38,603 bases of DNA from positions 1 through 38,603 of the forward strand of contig CAJOCJ010000016.1 in the NCBI GenBank assembly GCA_905236635.1, read 5' to 3'. Shown piece after piece: positions 13,124-22,560 of this stretch (the stretch's first letter is position 1; every line of letters begins with the position of its first letter). Made by a program: the position numbers and the translations under genes. The stretch is from an uncultured Bacteroidales bacterium. Its GTDB lineage: Bacteria; Bacteroidota; Bacteroidia; Bacteroidales; F082. The notes beneath the pieces were generated by a model, which was not told the DNA's origin, did not search any database, and was given only the letters and a program-made list of their open reading frames with translations.

Positions 13124-15922
13124 ATGGACAAATTAGAGAACATAGAAATCCACGGCGCGCGAGTTAACAACTTGAAAAACATTGACTTACGCATTCCAAA
13201 AAACAAACTCGTCGTGATAACGGGCTTGTCGGGCTCCGGGAAGTCATCATTGGCGTTCGACACGATATATGCCGAGGGCCAACGCCGTTATGTCGAGAGT
13301 CTGAGCTCCTACGCCCGCCAATTTATGGGCCGCCTCAGCAAACCCGACGTGGATCTCATCACCGGACTCTCACCCGCCATCGCCATCCAACAGCGTACCA
13401 TGACGAGCAATCCGCGTTCTACAGTGGGCACAACGACGGAAATCTACGAATATCTCAAACTTTTATTCGCACGTATCGGCAAGACATACTCGCCCGTCTC
13501 AGGAAAAGAAGTGAAACGCAACCAGGTGAGCGACGTGGTCGATTTCATTCTCGAACAAAAAGGCAAGGCGGTTTATGTCCTCGCACCTATTATAATACCC
13601 GACGGCAGAACACTCGCCGAACATCTCAACATACTACTTCAGCAAGGTTTTAACCGATTGACAATCAAGAATAAAGTCGTAAGGATTGAAGATTATCTCA
13701 ACGAGAAAGGCAAAGACAAGCCGAAAGACATCCGTATCATGGTCGACCGACTGAAGGTCAGCGCCAGCTCCTCAGAACTCATAGGCCAGTTGTCGGATTC
13801 AGTGCAGACCGCCTTCTATGAAGGCAAGGGCGAATGTATCATTCTTGTTGATAATCTAGGAGATAGAAACGAAACGGCATTCTCGTCACGATTCGAGGCC
13901 GACGGCATCACCTTCGAGCCGCCGACAACACACCTCTTCTCGTTCAACAACCCCTACGGAGCATGTAAGACCTGCGAGGGATTCGGCACAATCATAGGCA
14001 TCGACGAAGACCTGGTGATTCCAGATAAGTCGCTCTCAATCTACGACAACGCCATTGCATGCTGGCGAGGCGACAAGATGAGCTATTACCGCGACGAGCT
14101 GGTGCGCAAGGCACATTACTTCGACTTCCCAGTCCATAAACCGTATTTCGAGCTCTCCGACGAGCAAAAAGAGACGCTATGGAAAGGCAACAAGTACTTC
14201 ATGGGCATTGACGACTTCTTCAAAGACGTTGAAAATCAATCATATAAGATTCAATATCGAGTAATGCTGGCTCGCTATAGAGGCAAGACCACCTGCCCCG
14301 ACTGTCATGGCAAACGTCTACGTCCTGAAGCTAACTACGTGAAAATCAACGGGAAGAGCATCACCGACCTGGCGACAATGTCAATCGACTCGCTGAAGGA
14401 GTTTTTCGACAACATAAAGCTCTCAGAATCAGAGAGTTCCATCGCCGACAGACTCCTTGTGGAGATCCGTAACCGCATCGGCTTCCTGATGGAAGTCGGA
14501 CTCGGCTATCTCACCCTGAATCGTGCCTCCAACACCCTCTCAGGCGGTGAAGCGCAACGTATCAACCTCGCGACATCACTCGGTAGCAGTCTCGTGGGCT
14601 CGACCTACATCCTCGACGAGCCGAGCATCGGACTGCATTCGCGTGATACTCAACAACTTATAAAAGTCCTGAAAAGACTCCGCGATATTGGAAATACAGT
14701 AATAGTCGTGGAACACGATGAAGAGATCATTCGCGCCGCCGACCAGATAGTTGACATAGGACCGTATGCCGGTCGGTTCGGCGGCGAGCTTGTCTTCCAA
14801 GGCGACATCAAGGCCATGGAAAAGAGCAGCGACTCGCTTACTGCACAATACCTTACGGGAAAGCTTGAGATCCCCGTCCCGAGGTATCGCCGCAAGTGGA
14901 ACAACGCTATCGAATTCTGCGGATGCCTCGAGCATAACCTCAAGAATATCAACGTAAAGATACCGTTGAACACACTCACCGTCGTCACAGGGGTCAGCGG
15001 CTCGGGTAAGTCGTCGTTGGTAAACAACATCATTTACACCTCGCTCAAGAAGCATTTCGGAGGCACCGCCGACAAGACCGGCTCTTTCGGCACTATCCGC
15101 GGCAGCATACAGGCGATACAAGCCGTAGAGATGATTGACCAAAACCCCATCGGCAAGTCAACTCGTTCAAACCCAGTGACTTACGTCAAGGCATTCGACG
15201 ACATCCGCACCCTCTTCGCCGAGCAGAAACTGGCGAAAATGCGCGGAAACAAAGCGGGATATTTCTCGTTTAACGTGCCTGGCGGACGATGCGACAACTG
15301 CGAAGGCGAAGGAATCCTCAAAGTCGAGATGCAGTTTATGGCCGACGTGTATCTCGAATGCGACGTCTGCCACGGAAAACGCTACAAAGAAGAGGCTCTC
15401 GAGATAAAATTCCTCGACAAAAACGTCTTCGACGTGCTGGAGATGAGCATAGACGAAGCCATTGAGTTCTTCAGCCAACCCAACGACTACAAAAACATCA
15501 CCGACCGTATCGTATTGAAACTCAGGTCGTTACGGGATGTCGGATTGGGTTACCTGAAGATGGGACAGCCTTCTTCCACCCTCTCCGGCGGCGAGGCACA
15601 ACGTATCAAGCTGGCATCGTTCCTGATTAACGGAACAAGCGAGAAACCGACACTCTTTATCTTCGACGAGCCCACCACCGGCTTGCATTTCCACGATGTC
15701 AACAAGCTTCTGAAAGCTTTCGAAGCATTGATAAACAACGGACATTCGCTCATCGTCATTGAGCATGATCCAGACGTCATCAAGACCGCCGACTGGATTA
15801 TCGACCTCGGCCCGGAAGGAGGTGATAAAGGCGGATACCTAGTGTTTGCAGGTACTCCCGAAGATTTGACTAAATGTAAGGAAAGCTACACAGCTGAAGT
15901 CGTAGCTAAAAAATTAGGCTAA
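13124..15922 (+). CDS. uvrA: Excinuclease ABC subunit A
   Basis: 932 residues, normal for UvrA, the damage-recognition ATPase of nucleotide excision repair. The first ATPase half has Walker A GLSGSGKSSL near residue 31, a zinc module with CKTCEGFG and CPDCHGKR, and signature LSGGEAQRI. The second half has GVSGSGKSSL, a zinc finger CDNCEGEG...CDVCHGKR and a second LSGGEAQRI followed by FIFDEPTTGLH. ATG 13124 is preferred over a TTG two codons upstream. No SOS-type operator is recognised. Confidence 0.98.
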   Translation: MDKLENIEIHGARVNNLKNIDLRIPKNKLVVITGLSGSGKSSLAFDTIYAEGQRRYVESLSSYARQFMGRLSKPDVDLITGLSPAIAIQQRTMTSNPRSTVGTTTEIYEYLKLLFARIGKTYSPVSGKEVKRNQVSDVVDFILEQKGKAVYVLAPIIIPDGRTLAEHLNILLQQGFNRLTIKNKVVRIEDYLNEKGKDKPKDIRIMVDRLKVSASSSELIGQLSDSVQTAFYEGKGECIILVDNLGDRNETAFSSRFEADGITFEPPTTHLFSFNNPYGACKTCEGFGTIIGIDEDLVIPDKSLSIYDNAIACWRGDKMSYYRDELVRKAHYFDFPVHKPYFELSDEQKETLWKGNKYFMGIDDFFKDVENQSYKIQYRVMLARYRGKTTCPDCHGKRLRPEANYVKINGKSITDLATMSIDSLKEFFDNIKLSESESSIADRLLVEIRNRIGFLMEVGLGYLTLNRASNTLSGGEAQRINLATSLGSSLVGSTYILDEPSIGLHSRDTQQLIKVLKRLRDIGNTVIVVEHDEEIIRAADQIVDIGPYAGRFGGELVFQGDIKAMEKSSDSLTAQYLTGKLEIPVPRYRRKWNNAIEFCGCLEHNLKNINVKIPLNTLTVVTGVSGSGKSSLVNNIIYTSLKKHFGGTADKTGSFGTIRGSIQAIQAVEMIDQNPIGKSTRSNPVTYVKAFDDIRTLFAEQKLAKMRGNKAGYFSFNVPGGRCDNCEGEGILKVEMQFMADVYLECDVCHGKRYKEEALEIKFLDKNVFDVLEMSIDEAIEFFSQPNDYKNITDRIVLKLRSLRDVGLGYLKMGQPSSTLSGGEAQRIKLASFLINGTSEKPTLFIFDEPTTGLHFHDVNKLLKAFEALINNGHSLIVIEHDPDVIKTADWIIDLGPEGGDKGGYLVFAGTPEDLTKCKESYTAEVVAKKLG

Positions 15923-16185
15923 GCATAAGGGTCGGCGGCGCCATCGTCAAAACGATAGTCCTCCAGCCAATAACGCGCGTCATCACTGCCTTTTCCGTCA
16001 TCATAAGCCTCATACATGATATCGGCAACAATGGCAAGCGAAATCTCGGTTTCGGTCTCCAATAATATTCCAACCTCATACAAGGCATCATAATCATGCT
16101 CCTCGTATGCTTTTTTATATAGATCATCAGGAATCTCAAGCTCGTATTCCTTATCCTCATATTCGTCGTAAAATGTCTTTTTCAT
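15919..16185 (-). CDS. Small acidic protein, possibly Sel1-like
   Basis: 88 residues from ATG 16185, very rich in Asp, Glu and Tyr. The centre (ALYEVGILLETE...IVADIMYEAYDDGKGSDDARYWLED) has the spacing of a Sel1/TPR-like helical repeat. It overlaps the end of uvrA by 4 bp on the opposite strand and lies 9 bp after the next gene, so the two minus-strand genes form an operon. Function unknown. Confidence 0.7.
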   Translation of the reverse strand: MKKTFYDEYEDKEYELEIPDDLYKKAYEEHDYDALYEVGILLETETEISLAIVADIMYEAYDDGKGSDDARYWLEDYRFDDGAADPYA

Positions 16186-16194
16186 AATCAAAAT

Positions 16195-16812
16195 CTATGT
16201 TGAACAGATACTTGAAGTAACCTTACTGAATTCTTTGTTTTTCAAATCGTTAGGATTTATAAAAATGTGTAACATTCCCCAATCCATGAAGTTCAAAGTA
16301 ACCTCATCATAATCATCGGAATCGACCTGCAACAGCTCTATCCATCCATTGTATGGTTCATCCCAATCTTCCCATTCACGGTTATACGGTTCGCCTAGCA
16401 TTTTGTTGCCGTCACAATGTGATTCTGCCATTGAAAACACAATTTTTCGCTCTTCCAACGCCACTGGCATATTATCTTCGTCAACAAAAATAACTTGTTC
16501 AAATTCTTGATTATCAATATCTTCCACATAGATAACCTTTATATCGTCTTTGTCCCAATAAACACCATCCGGACAATAGGCATCGAAATCGCCGAAATAA
16601 TAGTCGATGGCAGCGAAAAAATACAACATTCCCTTGTGAGGAAGCAGGTTTTCCTTGTCGAACTCCGCAATCTCGTCACATCTTATCTGACAAATGAAAG
16701 TCAAATCGTCGGGAACATCAAATTTTACTGGTAAATCCGGATCTCCCCACCATTTGCTGCGCATGAAAAGGTCTTCATCGGTCTTCTCTAGACAAATTTT
16801 TATGGAATTCAT
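16195..16812 (-). CDS. DUF1963/YwqG-like protein
   Basis: 205 residues from ATG 16812, strongly acidic. The order of blocks, SKWWGDPDLP early, LTFICQIRCDEIAEFD, then GMLYFFAAIDYY, and a late LLQVDSD...DWGMLHIFINPNDL, fits the DUF1963 (YwqG) family. The fold is known but the function is not; members often lie near toxin or immunity genes. A longer version starting at 16920 would cross the divergent promoter and is rejected. No toxin gene is adjacent here. Confidence 0.8.
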   Translation of the reverse strand: MNSIKICLEKTDEDLFMRSKWWGDPDLPVKFDVPDDLTFICQIRCDEIAEFDKENLLPHKGMLYFFAAIDYYFGDFDAYCPDGVYWDKDDIKVIYVEDIDNQEFEQVIFVDEDNMPVALEERKIVFSMAESHCDGNKMLGEPYNREWEDWDEPYNGWIELLQVDSDDYDEVTLNFMDWGMLHIFINPNDLKNKEFSKVTSSICST

Positions 16813-16822
16813 ACAATAATTT

Positions 16823-16854
16823 TTTGCAAATTTAATTATTATTTTATAATTTTG
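16823..16854 (+). promoter_or_regulatory. Promoter of the DUF3078 / phosphosugar mutase pair
   Basis: TTTG (16823-16826), 20 nt, TAATTTTG (16847-16854). The predicted start near 16859 leaves a leader of about 32 nt. It lies in the gap between divergent genes; on the opposite strand a -7-like TAAATTTG is also present. Confidence 0.75.
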
Positions 16855-16890
16855 CGCTGAAAAACGAGTGCAAACGATATTTTTACGGGA

Positions 16891-17901
16891 ATGCCAGTAT
16901 TTAAAGATATTTTGAAGCATATCAAATTAATACTGACATGCGTTTTGGGTATGGTTTTTATAAATCTCTGCCCCAAAATCGGCGTGTCACAAGATACTAT
17001 TGCTCCAAAAGAACGTGTTGTCTGGCATAAGCTTGAAGGCGGTTTAAGCATGACTATCAATCAGTTAGGTATGACCTACTGGGCGGCTGGCGGTGAGAGC
17101 AATATGAGTGGCAAAATCACCGGAAACTTCAAGCACACCTATCATCGCCGGATGTTCAACTACGTAACATCAGGCTTGTTTATATACGGCGCCCAGGGCT
17201 ATACCAGAACGGGACGTTATGAGAAGACAGAAGACCGTATGGAGGTGTCGCTTACGATGACACAAAACAACAACAAAAACCTCACTTTCACCGCGATGAC
17301 GATGCTCAAGACGCAGTTCACCAACGGTTACTCATACCCCAACGACTCCATCCCAATTTCCAAGTTCTTTGCGCCTGCATACCTCACAGTATCAATAGGT
17401 TATACATACAACATCCACGATATTGTAAGCATCTATTTCAGTCCTTCAGCAGGTAAATTTACATTTGTAAACGACCAGACTTTGGCCGACAAAGGCTCGT
17501 TCGGCGTGGAGGCAGGCTACTGGAACGTCATCGAAGGCGACAGCATCTGGATTCCGGGAAAACGTTTCCTTGGCGAGCTTGGACTTAACGTCTTGATAAA
17601 ATACCATCAGACTTTCAACGACAACGTCAGTATCTTCTCAAACCTTAACCTCTACAACAATTATATGGACGTAAACCCGGACAACCGCTGGAACATCGAT
17701 GTGGACTGGGAAACAGGCATCAGATTCACCATAAGCAAGTATATATCAACGGTTATCAACGTCCATCTTATCTACGATGACAACGTCAGATTTGAGATCG
17801 ATGGAAGAGAAAAACCAATTCTTCAATTTAAAGAGTCGATTGGTATTAGTTTTTTATATAAATTTGCAGTGGATAACAAAAATAAGAAAATTAACAACTA
17901 A
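16891..17901 (+). CDS. DUF3078-like outer-membrane beta-barrel protein
   Basis: 336 residues. A hydrophobic signal segment (about 10-33) is followed by Ser-Gln-Asp, a likely signal-peptidase region. The rest alternates polar and aromatic residues as in beta-barrels, with LSMTINQLGMTYWAAGGESN near the start of the mature part, as in DUF3078 proteins, and a terminal strand ending in Phe (GISFLYKF) before a short polar tail. Function unknown. It is 11 bp upstream of the phosphosugar mutase and likely co-transcribed. Confidence 0.85.
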   Translation: MPVFKDILKHIKLILTCVLGMVFINLCPKIGVSQDTIAPKERVVWHKLEGGLSMTINQLGMTYWAAGGESNMSGKITGNFKHTYHRRMFNYVTSGLFIYGAQGYTRTGRYEKTEDRMEVSLTMTQNNNKNLTFTAMTMLKTQFTNGYSYPNDSIPISKFFAPAYLTVSIGYTYNIHDIVSIYFSPSAGKFTFVNDQTLADKGSFGVEAGYWNVIEGDSIWIPGKRFLGELGLNVLIKYHQTFNDNVSIFSNLNLYNNYMDVNPDNRWNIDVDWETGIRFTISKYISTVINVHLIYDDNVRFEIDGREKPILQFKESIGISFLYKFAVDNKNKKINN

Positions 17902-17912
17902 AACTATACATC

Positions 17913-19655
17913 ATGGACAACGTTTCTCCTGAGATACTTGCAAAGGCAAAGTCTTGGTTATCAGACCAATACGATGAGGAAACAAGAAAAAAAGTTCAAA
18001 ATCTCATCGACAACGACCCTAACGAGCTGACCGAAAGCTTCTACCGCATTCTGGAATTCGGAACAGGCGGATTGAGAGGTATCATGGGCGTCGGCACCAA
18101 CCGAATGAACATCTACACCGTCGCAATGGCAACACAAGGCCTCGCAAACTACATCAAAATGATGTTTGCCGACATGAAAAAGCCTCAGATCGCTATCGCC
18201 TACGACTGCCGTAACAACAGCAAGGAGTTCGCTCAGATCACAGCCGACGTCATGACAGCCAACGGCATTAAGGTGTTCTTATTCAGTGCCTTACGCCCCA
18301 CTCCAGAGCTTTCTTTTGCCATCCGCGAGTTGAAATGCCAGTCGGGAATCGTGGTGACAGCATCGCACAACCCGAAGGAATACAACGGCTATAAGGTCTA
18401 TTGGGAGGACGGCGGCCAAGTTGTTGCCCCACACGACAAGAATATCATCGCCGAGGTGCAGAAAATCACTGATATCTCAATGGTGAAACGCAAGAGAAAC
18501 GCCAAGCTCCTCGAGATGCTCGACGACAGCTTCGACGAGATCTACCTCAACAAAGTAATGAGTCTCTCGCTGTCACCGAAACTTATCAAGAAGCATAAAA
18601 ACCTGTCGTTTGTCTATACCCCTATCCACGGCACAGGCGGCCAGGTGATGCCGAAGCTCTTCGCCAAGGCAGGTTTCAAAAACTTCTATCCTGTTGAGGA
18701 ACAGATGGTTACAGACGGCAACTTCCCTACTGTAGTGTCGCCAAACCCGGAGGAGAAAGCCGCCATGACCATGGCCATTGAGAAAGCCAAAGCCATGAAA
18801 GCAGACATCGTGCTCGCCACTGACCCTGACGCCGACCGCGTGGGCCTCGCAGTACGCGACGACAAAGGCGATTTCATGCTGCTCAACGGCAACCAGACAG
18901 CCAGCATCCTCACCTATTACATCCTTACTCGTTGGGAGGAACTCGGCAAGCTCACAGGCAAGGAGTTTATCGTTAAGACCATAGTAACCAGCGACTTACT
19001 GCTTAATATCGCTAACAAATTCAACGTCAAGACATACGATGTCCTCACCGGATTCAAATATATCGCCGACAAGATCTTGAACAAGCCTGAAGAGAAGTTT
19101 ATCTGCGGCGGTGAAGAGAGCTACGGCTTCCTCGTCGGCGACTTCGTACGCGACAAAGACGCCATCATCACCTGTTTCATGCTGGCAGAAGCCACTGCAT
19201 GGGCTGCAGAACAAGGCAAGACGCTCTATCAGCTCCTCAAGGAGATATACAAGGAATTCGGCGTTTACCGCGAGAAACTCGTCTCCCTCACCAAGAAAGG
19301 CATCAGCGGCAACGAGGAAATCAAGAAGATGATGCTCAACTTCAGGGTTAACCCTCCGAAGACCTTGCTCGGGTCAAGAGTTTCCGAGATCAGAGACTAC
19401 AAGCTCGGCGTGAGCAAAGACATCACCTTCGGCATCGAGACCATCATCAATCTCCCGAAATCGGATGTGCTTCAGTTCTTCACCGAAGATGGCATTAAAG
19501 TCAGTGTAAGACCTTCAGGCACAGAGCCTAAGATCAAGTTCTACTTCAGTATGAACGAGCCTCTGGGAAGCATCAACGAACTAGGCGGAGTTGAGCAGGA
19601 ACTCGACGAGAACCTCAATCAACTCGCCAAAGTGTTTACAGAGCCGGCAGAGTAA
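17913..19655 (+). CDS. Phosphoglucomutase/phosphomannomutase family enzyme
   Basis: 580 residues, the length of the PGM/PMM type common in Bacteroidetes. Catalytic phosphoserine S151 lies in TASHNPKEYNGYK. The metal loop DPDADR is at 304-309, the sugar-binding block GGEESYG near 390-400, and the phosphate-binding RPSGTEPKIKF near the C-terminus. It interconverts hexose 1- and 6-phosphates; glucose versus mannose preference cannot be decided. Its stop codon directly abuts the stop of the convergent TPR gene, with no spacer. Confidence 0.94.
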   Translation: MDNVSPEILAKAKSWLSDQYDEETRKKVQNLIDNDPNELTESFYRILEFGTGGLRGIMGVGTNRMNIYTVAMATQGLANYIKMMFADMKKPQIAIAYDCRNNSKEFAQITADVMTANGIKVFLFSALRPTPELSFAIRELKCQSGIVVTASHNPKEYNGYKVYWEDGGQVVAPHDKNIIAEVQKITDISMVKRKRNAKLLEMLDDSFDEIYLNKVMSLSLSPKLIKKHKNLSFVYTPIHGTGGQVMPKLFAKAGFKNFYPVEEQMVTDGNFPTVVSPNPEEKAAMTMAIEKAKAMKADIVLATDPDADRVGLAVRDDKGDFMLLNGNQTASILTYYILTRWEELGKLTGKEFIVKTIVTSDLLLNIANKFNVKTYDVLTGFKYIADKILNKPEEKFICGGEESYGFLVGDFVRDKDAIITCFMLAEATAWAAEQGKTLYQLLKEIYKEFGVYREKLVSLTKKGISGNEEIKKMMLNFRVNPPKTLLGSRVSEIRDYKLGVSKDITFGIETIINLPKSDVLQFFTEDGIKVSVRPSGTEPKIKFYFSMNEPLGSINELGGVEQELDENLNQLAKVFTEPAE

Positions 19656-20648
19656 TCACTCTCCCATCCTGTGCAAAGCATCTATCGCCAGCTGATAATT
19701 AGGATTATCCTTTAAAATCTGGAGGTAGATGCTTTTCGCTTGCTTGTAGTTGCCTTTCTGTTCGTAAGCGACGCCTTTGTTTAACAAGGCATCCACAGCT
19801 TTCGGATTGACCGCCAACGCCTGGTCGAAACACTCGATAGCAGCGTCATTGTCAAACAGATACACCAGATTGACATATCCCCTGTTGAACAAAACCTGAT
19901 AGTTATCGGGCATCTTGGCGTTCAGAGTGTCGTAGATCTCCAGCGCCTTCTCAGGATTTCCGTTGTCTTGCAGGAACATCGCCAAGTCGTAGTACGTCGT
20001 CCAGTTATCCGGCTCCATCTGTATCGCGAGGTTATAGAAATCTCTCGCCAATGGATCACGTTGTGCCGCATAGATATGGGCAATCTGATATACCGGGTCG
20101 ATGAAAGTGTCGTCCTGGCTCCTCGCCTTCATAAACTGCTTCAGCGCCTGCACTGTGTCGTTTTTCGACAGGCAGATGATGCCGCGCATATAATATGCCT
20201 GCGGGTTTACGCTATTGAGTTCTAATGCTTTATCAAGATAAGCGCTTGACATCTTAGTGTTTCCCTGCAGGAAGCTCAGCTCCGCCAGTTTCACCACCGG
20301 ACGCGGGTCCATAGGCGCAATCTCCGTCGCCTTGTTCAGCGTTAAAAGGATATTGTCTTGGTCGCCCAGAGCATAGTAGATGTCGGCCAGCACCAGCAAG
20401 GCGTCGACGTTTTTGCCATCCAACGACAAAGCGCTGTTGATGTCACGAATGGCGTTGCCCACCTGCTGATTTGCAAGATGCCACCTCGCACGGTTGATAT
20501 AGCCGTCAACATCCAAGGTGTCGGCCACAACTTCAGTCTCAGTTACCTCAACCTGTTTGTCTTTCGACTGCTTGTTATCTTTTTTGTCATTATCTGAACA
20601 GCTCGCCAATACCAAAATGCAAGCCAAAACCAGAAAAACTCTCTTCAT
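19656..20648 (-). CDS. TPR-repeat lipoprotein
   Basis: 330 residues with a lipoprotein signal, MKRVFLVLACILVLASC, and lipidation at C17. A charged linker (18-45) follows, then about eight tetratricopeptide repeats from residue 50 to the end (for example DALLVLADIYYALGD, AYYMRGIICLSKNDT, ALLNKGVAYEQKGN). It is probably tethered to the outer or inner membrane as a protein-interaction scaffold. It lies 21 bp after recA and is likely co-transcribed with it. Confidence 0.9.
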   Translation of the reverse strand: MKRVFLVLACILVLASCSDNDKKDNKQSKDKQVEVTETEVVADTLDVDGYINRARWHLANQQVGNAIRDINSALSLDGKNVDALLVLADIYYALGDQDNILLTLNKATEIAPMDPRPVVKLAELSFLQGNTKMSSAYLDKALELNSVNPQAYYMRGIICLSKNDTVQALKQFMKARSQDDTFIDPVYQIAHIYAAQRDPLARDFYNLAIQMEPDNWTTYYDLAMFLQDNGNPEKALEIYDTLNAKMPDNYQVLFNRGYVNLVYLFDNDAAIECFDQALAVNPKAVDALLNKGVAYEQKGNYKQAKSIYLQILKDNPNYQLAIDALHRMGE

Positions 20649-20669
20649 TACTTATTGATATTCAATATG

Positions 20670-21704
20670 TTACAAATCGCAATCCGTATCTTTCAGAGCC
20701 TCGGCAATCTTCTGTGTCAGCTCTTCGCTCAACTCAGGATTCTCCTCCAGCAGCTTCTTCAGGGCATCTCTACCCTGTCCGAGCTTGGTTTCATTATAGC
20801 TGAACCATGAGCCGCTCTTCTTGATGATGTTGAGTTCCACACCTAAGTCGATGATCTCGCCCACGCGTGAGATACCTTCGCCGTAAAGGATATCGAACTC
20901 GGCTTTTCTAAACGGAGGAGCCACCTTGTTCTTCACCACCTTGACTTTCACGCGGTTACCCATGATATTCTCGCCGTCCTTAATCTGACTGACCTTACGT
21001 ATGTCGAGACGCACGGAGCTATAGAATTTCAAGGCGTTTCCGCCGGTTGTCGTCTCCGGGTTGCCGAACATGACACCTATCTTTTCACGCAGTTGGTTGA
21101 TGAAGATACACACCGTTGATGTCTTGCTGATTGTTGCTGTCAGCTTACGCATTGCCTGCGACATCAGTCGTGCCTGCAATCCCATCTTGCTGTCACCCAT
21201 CTCGCCTTCAATCTCGCTCTTTGGCGTCAACGCTGCCACTGAGTCGATCACGATGACGTCGATAGCACCCGAACGGATAAGGTTTTCGGCTATCTCAAGG
21301 GCTTGCTCGCCGTTGTCAGGCTGCGAAACAAGCAGATTCTCGATGTCAACGCCAAGTTTCTTCGCATAGAAACGGTCGAAGGCATGCTCAGCATCGATAA
21401 ATGCACCGATTCCGCCCTGTTTCTGGGCTTCTGCGATGACATGCAATGCCAATGTGGTCTTTCCCGAACTCTCAGGTCCAAACACCTCTATAATCCTTCC
21501 ACGAGGCATTCCGCCGATGCCCAATGCATAGTCCAAACCAATCGAACCAGTTGATATAGCATCAATCTTCTCCTGTTTATTGTCGCCAAGGCGCATGATG
21601 CTGCCTTTTCCGAACGATTTCTCAATGTTTCCCAATGTGGCTTCCAAAGCCTTCATTTTTTCCTGTCTCACTTTCTCGACATCTTCCACAATATTCTTTG
21701 CCAT
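20670..21704 (-). CDS. recA: Recombinase A
   Basis: 344 residues. Walker [10 protein letters not shown], Walker [11 protein letters not shown], and loop 2 with [28 protein letters not shown] are all intact. It forms the recombination filament for repair. Promoter upstream within the end of nth. The C-terminus is acidic, as usual for RecA. Confidence 0.99.
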   Translation of the reverse strand: MAKNIVEDVEKVRQEKMKALEATLGNIEKSFGKGSIMRLGDNKQEKIDAISTGSIGLDYALGIGGMPRGRIIEVFGPESSGKTTLALHVIAEAQKQGGIGAFIDAEHAFDRFYAKKLGVDIENLLVSQPDNGEQALEIAENLIRSGAIDVIVIDSVAALTPKSEIEGEMGDSKMGLQARLMSQAMRKLTATISKTSTVCIFINQLREKIGVMFGNPETTTGGNALKFYSSVRLDIRKVSQIKDGENIMGNRVKVKVVKNKVAPPFRKAEFDILYGEGISRVGEIIDLGVELNIIKKSGSWFSYNETKLGQGRDALKKLLEENPELSEELTQKIAEALKDTDCDL

Positions 21705-21805
21705 TTTCTAAGTAATTTAAAATCAATAGTTTAACAAATAAATTTACTCCAATTTTACAGTGTTACAATCTGATTTTGACGAGTTTTTAATCAAACGTAA
21801 CGCTA

Positions 21806-21836
21806 CAAATATAAGCATTAATTTTTAATCAGCAAA
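21806..21836 (-). promoter_or_regulatory. recA promoter
   Basis: On the minus strand TTTG (21836-21833), 19 nt, TATATTTG (21813-21806). The -33 box lies inside the last codons of nth. The leader is about 95 nt. No LexA-type palindrome is recognised over it. Confidence 0.7.
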
Positions 21837-22488
21837 CTTTTTTGCCATTTTTTTGATAAAAATCACAAATATTTTTGATACCGCATTCCTCGCATTTCGG
21901 CTTGCGTGCCAGGCACACGTATCTGCCATGTAAAATAAGCCAATGATGGGCTTTCGAGAGCACATTTTGCGGGATATGCGCTACCAGCTGCCGCTCAGTC
22001 TCAAACGGCGTCTTGGCGTTCTTGCTCAGCCCTATCCTCGCCGCGACTCTGAAGACATGTGTATCCACAGGCATAGCAGGCTTGTCGAACGCCACCGCCA
22101 CGACCACATTAGCCGTCTTACGCCCCACCCCGGGTAGCTTCTGCAAATCCTCAATATTATCAGGCACTACGCCATTAAAATCAGTCATCAAAGCCTTCGC
22201 CATCCCGATAAGATTCTTGGCTTTGTTGTTAGGATACGAGATTGACTTAATCAACTGATACACTTCGTCTTGCGTTGCCTCCGACAATGACTTCGCATCA
22301 GGGAAACGCTCAAAAAACGCGGGTGTCGTCATGTTCACCCTCTTGTCGGTGCACTGGGCCGAGAGCACCACAGCCACCACGAGCTGATACGGATTCATGA
22401 ACTTCAGCTCCGACTCCGCGACAGGCATCGTTCTCTCAAAATAATCAATGAAAGCGTCATATTTCGCTTGAATATCAATCTTTTTCAT
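21829..22488 (-). CDS. nth: Endonuclease III
   Basis: 219-residue DNA glycosylase/AP lyase for oxidised pyrimidines. The helix-hairpin-helix LPGVGRKTANVV contains catalytic K124, and D142 lies in VDTHVFR. The [4Fe-4S] cluster cysteines C192, C199, C202 and C208 follow the CX6CX2CX5C spacing. All key residues are present. recA follows after 124 bp with its own promoter. Confidence 0.97.
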   Translation of the reverse strand: MKKIDIQAKYDAFIDYFERTMPVAESELKFMNPYQLVVAVVLSAQCTDKRVNMTTPAFFERFPDAKSLSEATQDEVYQLIKSISYPNNKAKNLIGMAKALMTDFNGVVPDNIEDLQKLPGVGRKTANVVVAVAFDKPAMPVDTHVFRVAARIGLSKNAKTPFETERQLVAHIPQNVLSKAHHWLILHGRYVCLARKPKCEECGIKNICDFYQKNGKKVC

Positions 22489-22526
22489 TTTTTAAAAATT
22501 TCACTACAAAATTACGAAATATTTCT

Positions 22527-22534
22527 TATTTTTG
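22527..22534 (+). promoter_or_regulatory. -7 element of the GNAT/LolD/TPR/CdsB gene run
   Basis: TATTTTTG matches TAnnTTTG; the leader would be about 22 nt. No -33 box at standard spacing is clear. Confidence 0.5.
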
Positions 22535-22560
22535 CAAAATATTTAAGGATTTTAAAATAA

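Noticed and set aside
21705..21828. Possible SOS operator upstream of recA
   Set aside because: No clear palindrome resembling known LexA boxes was found over the promoter.
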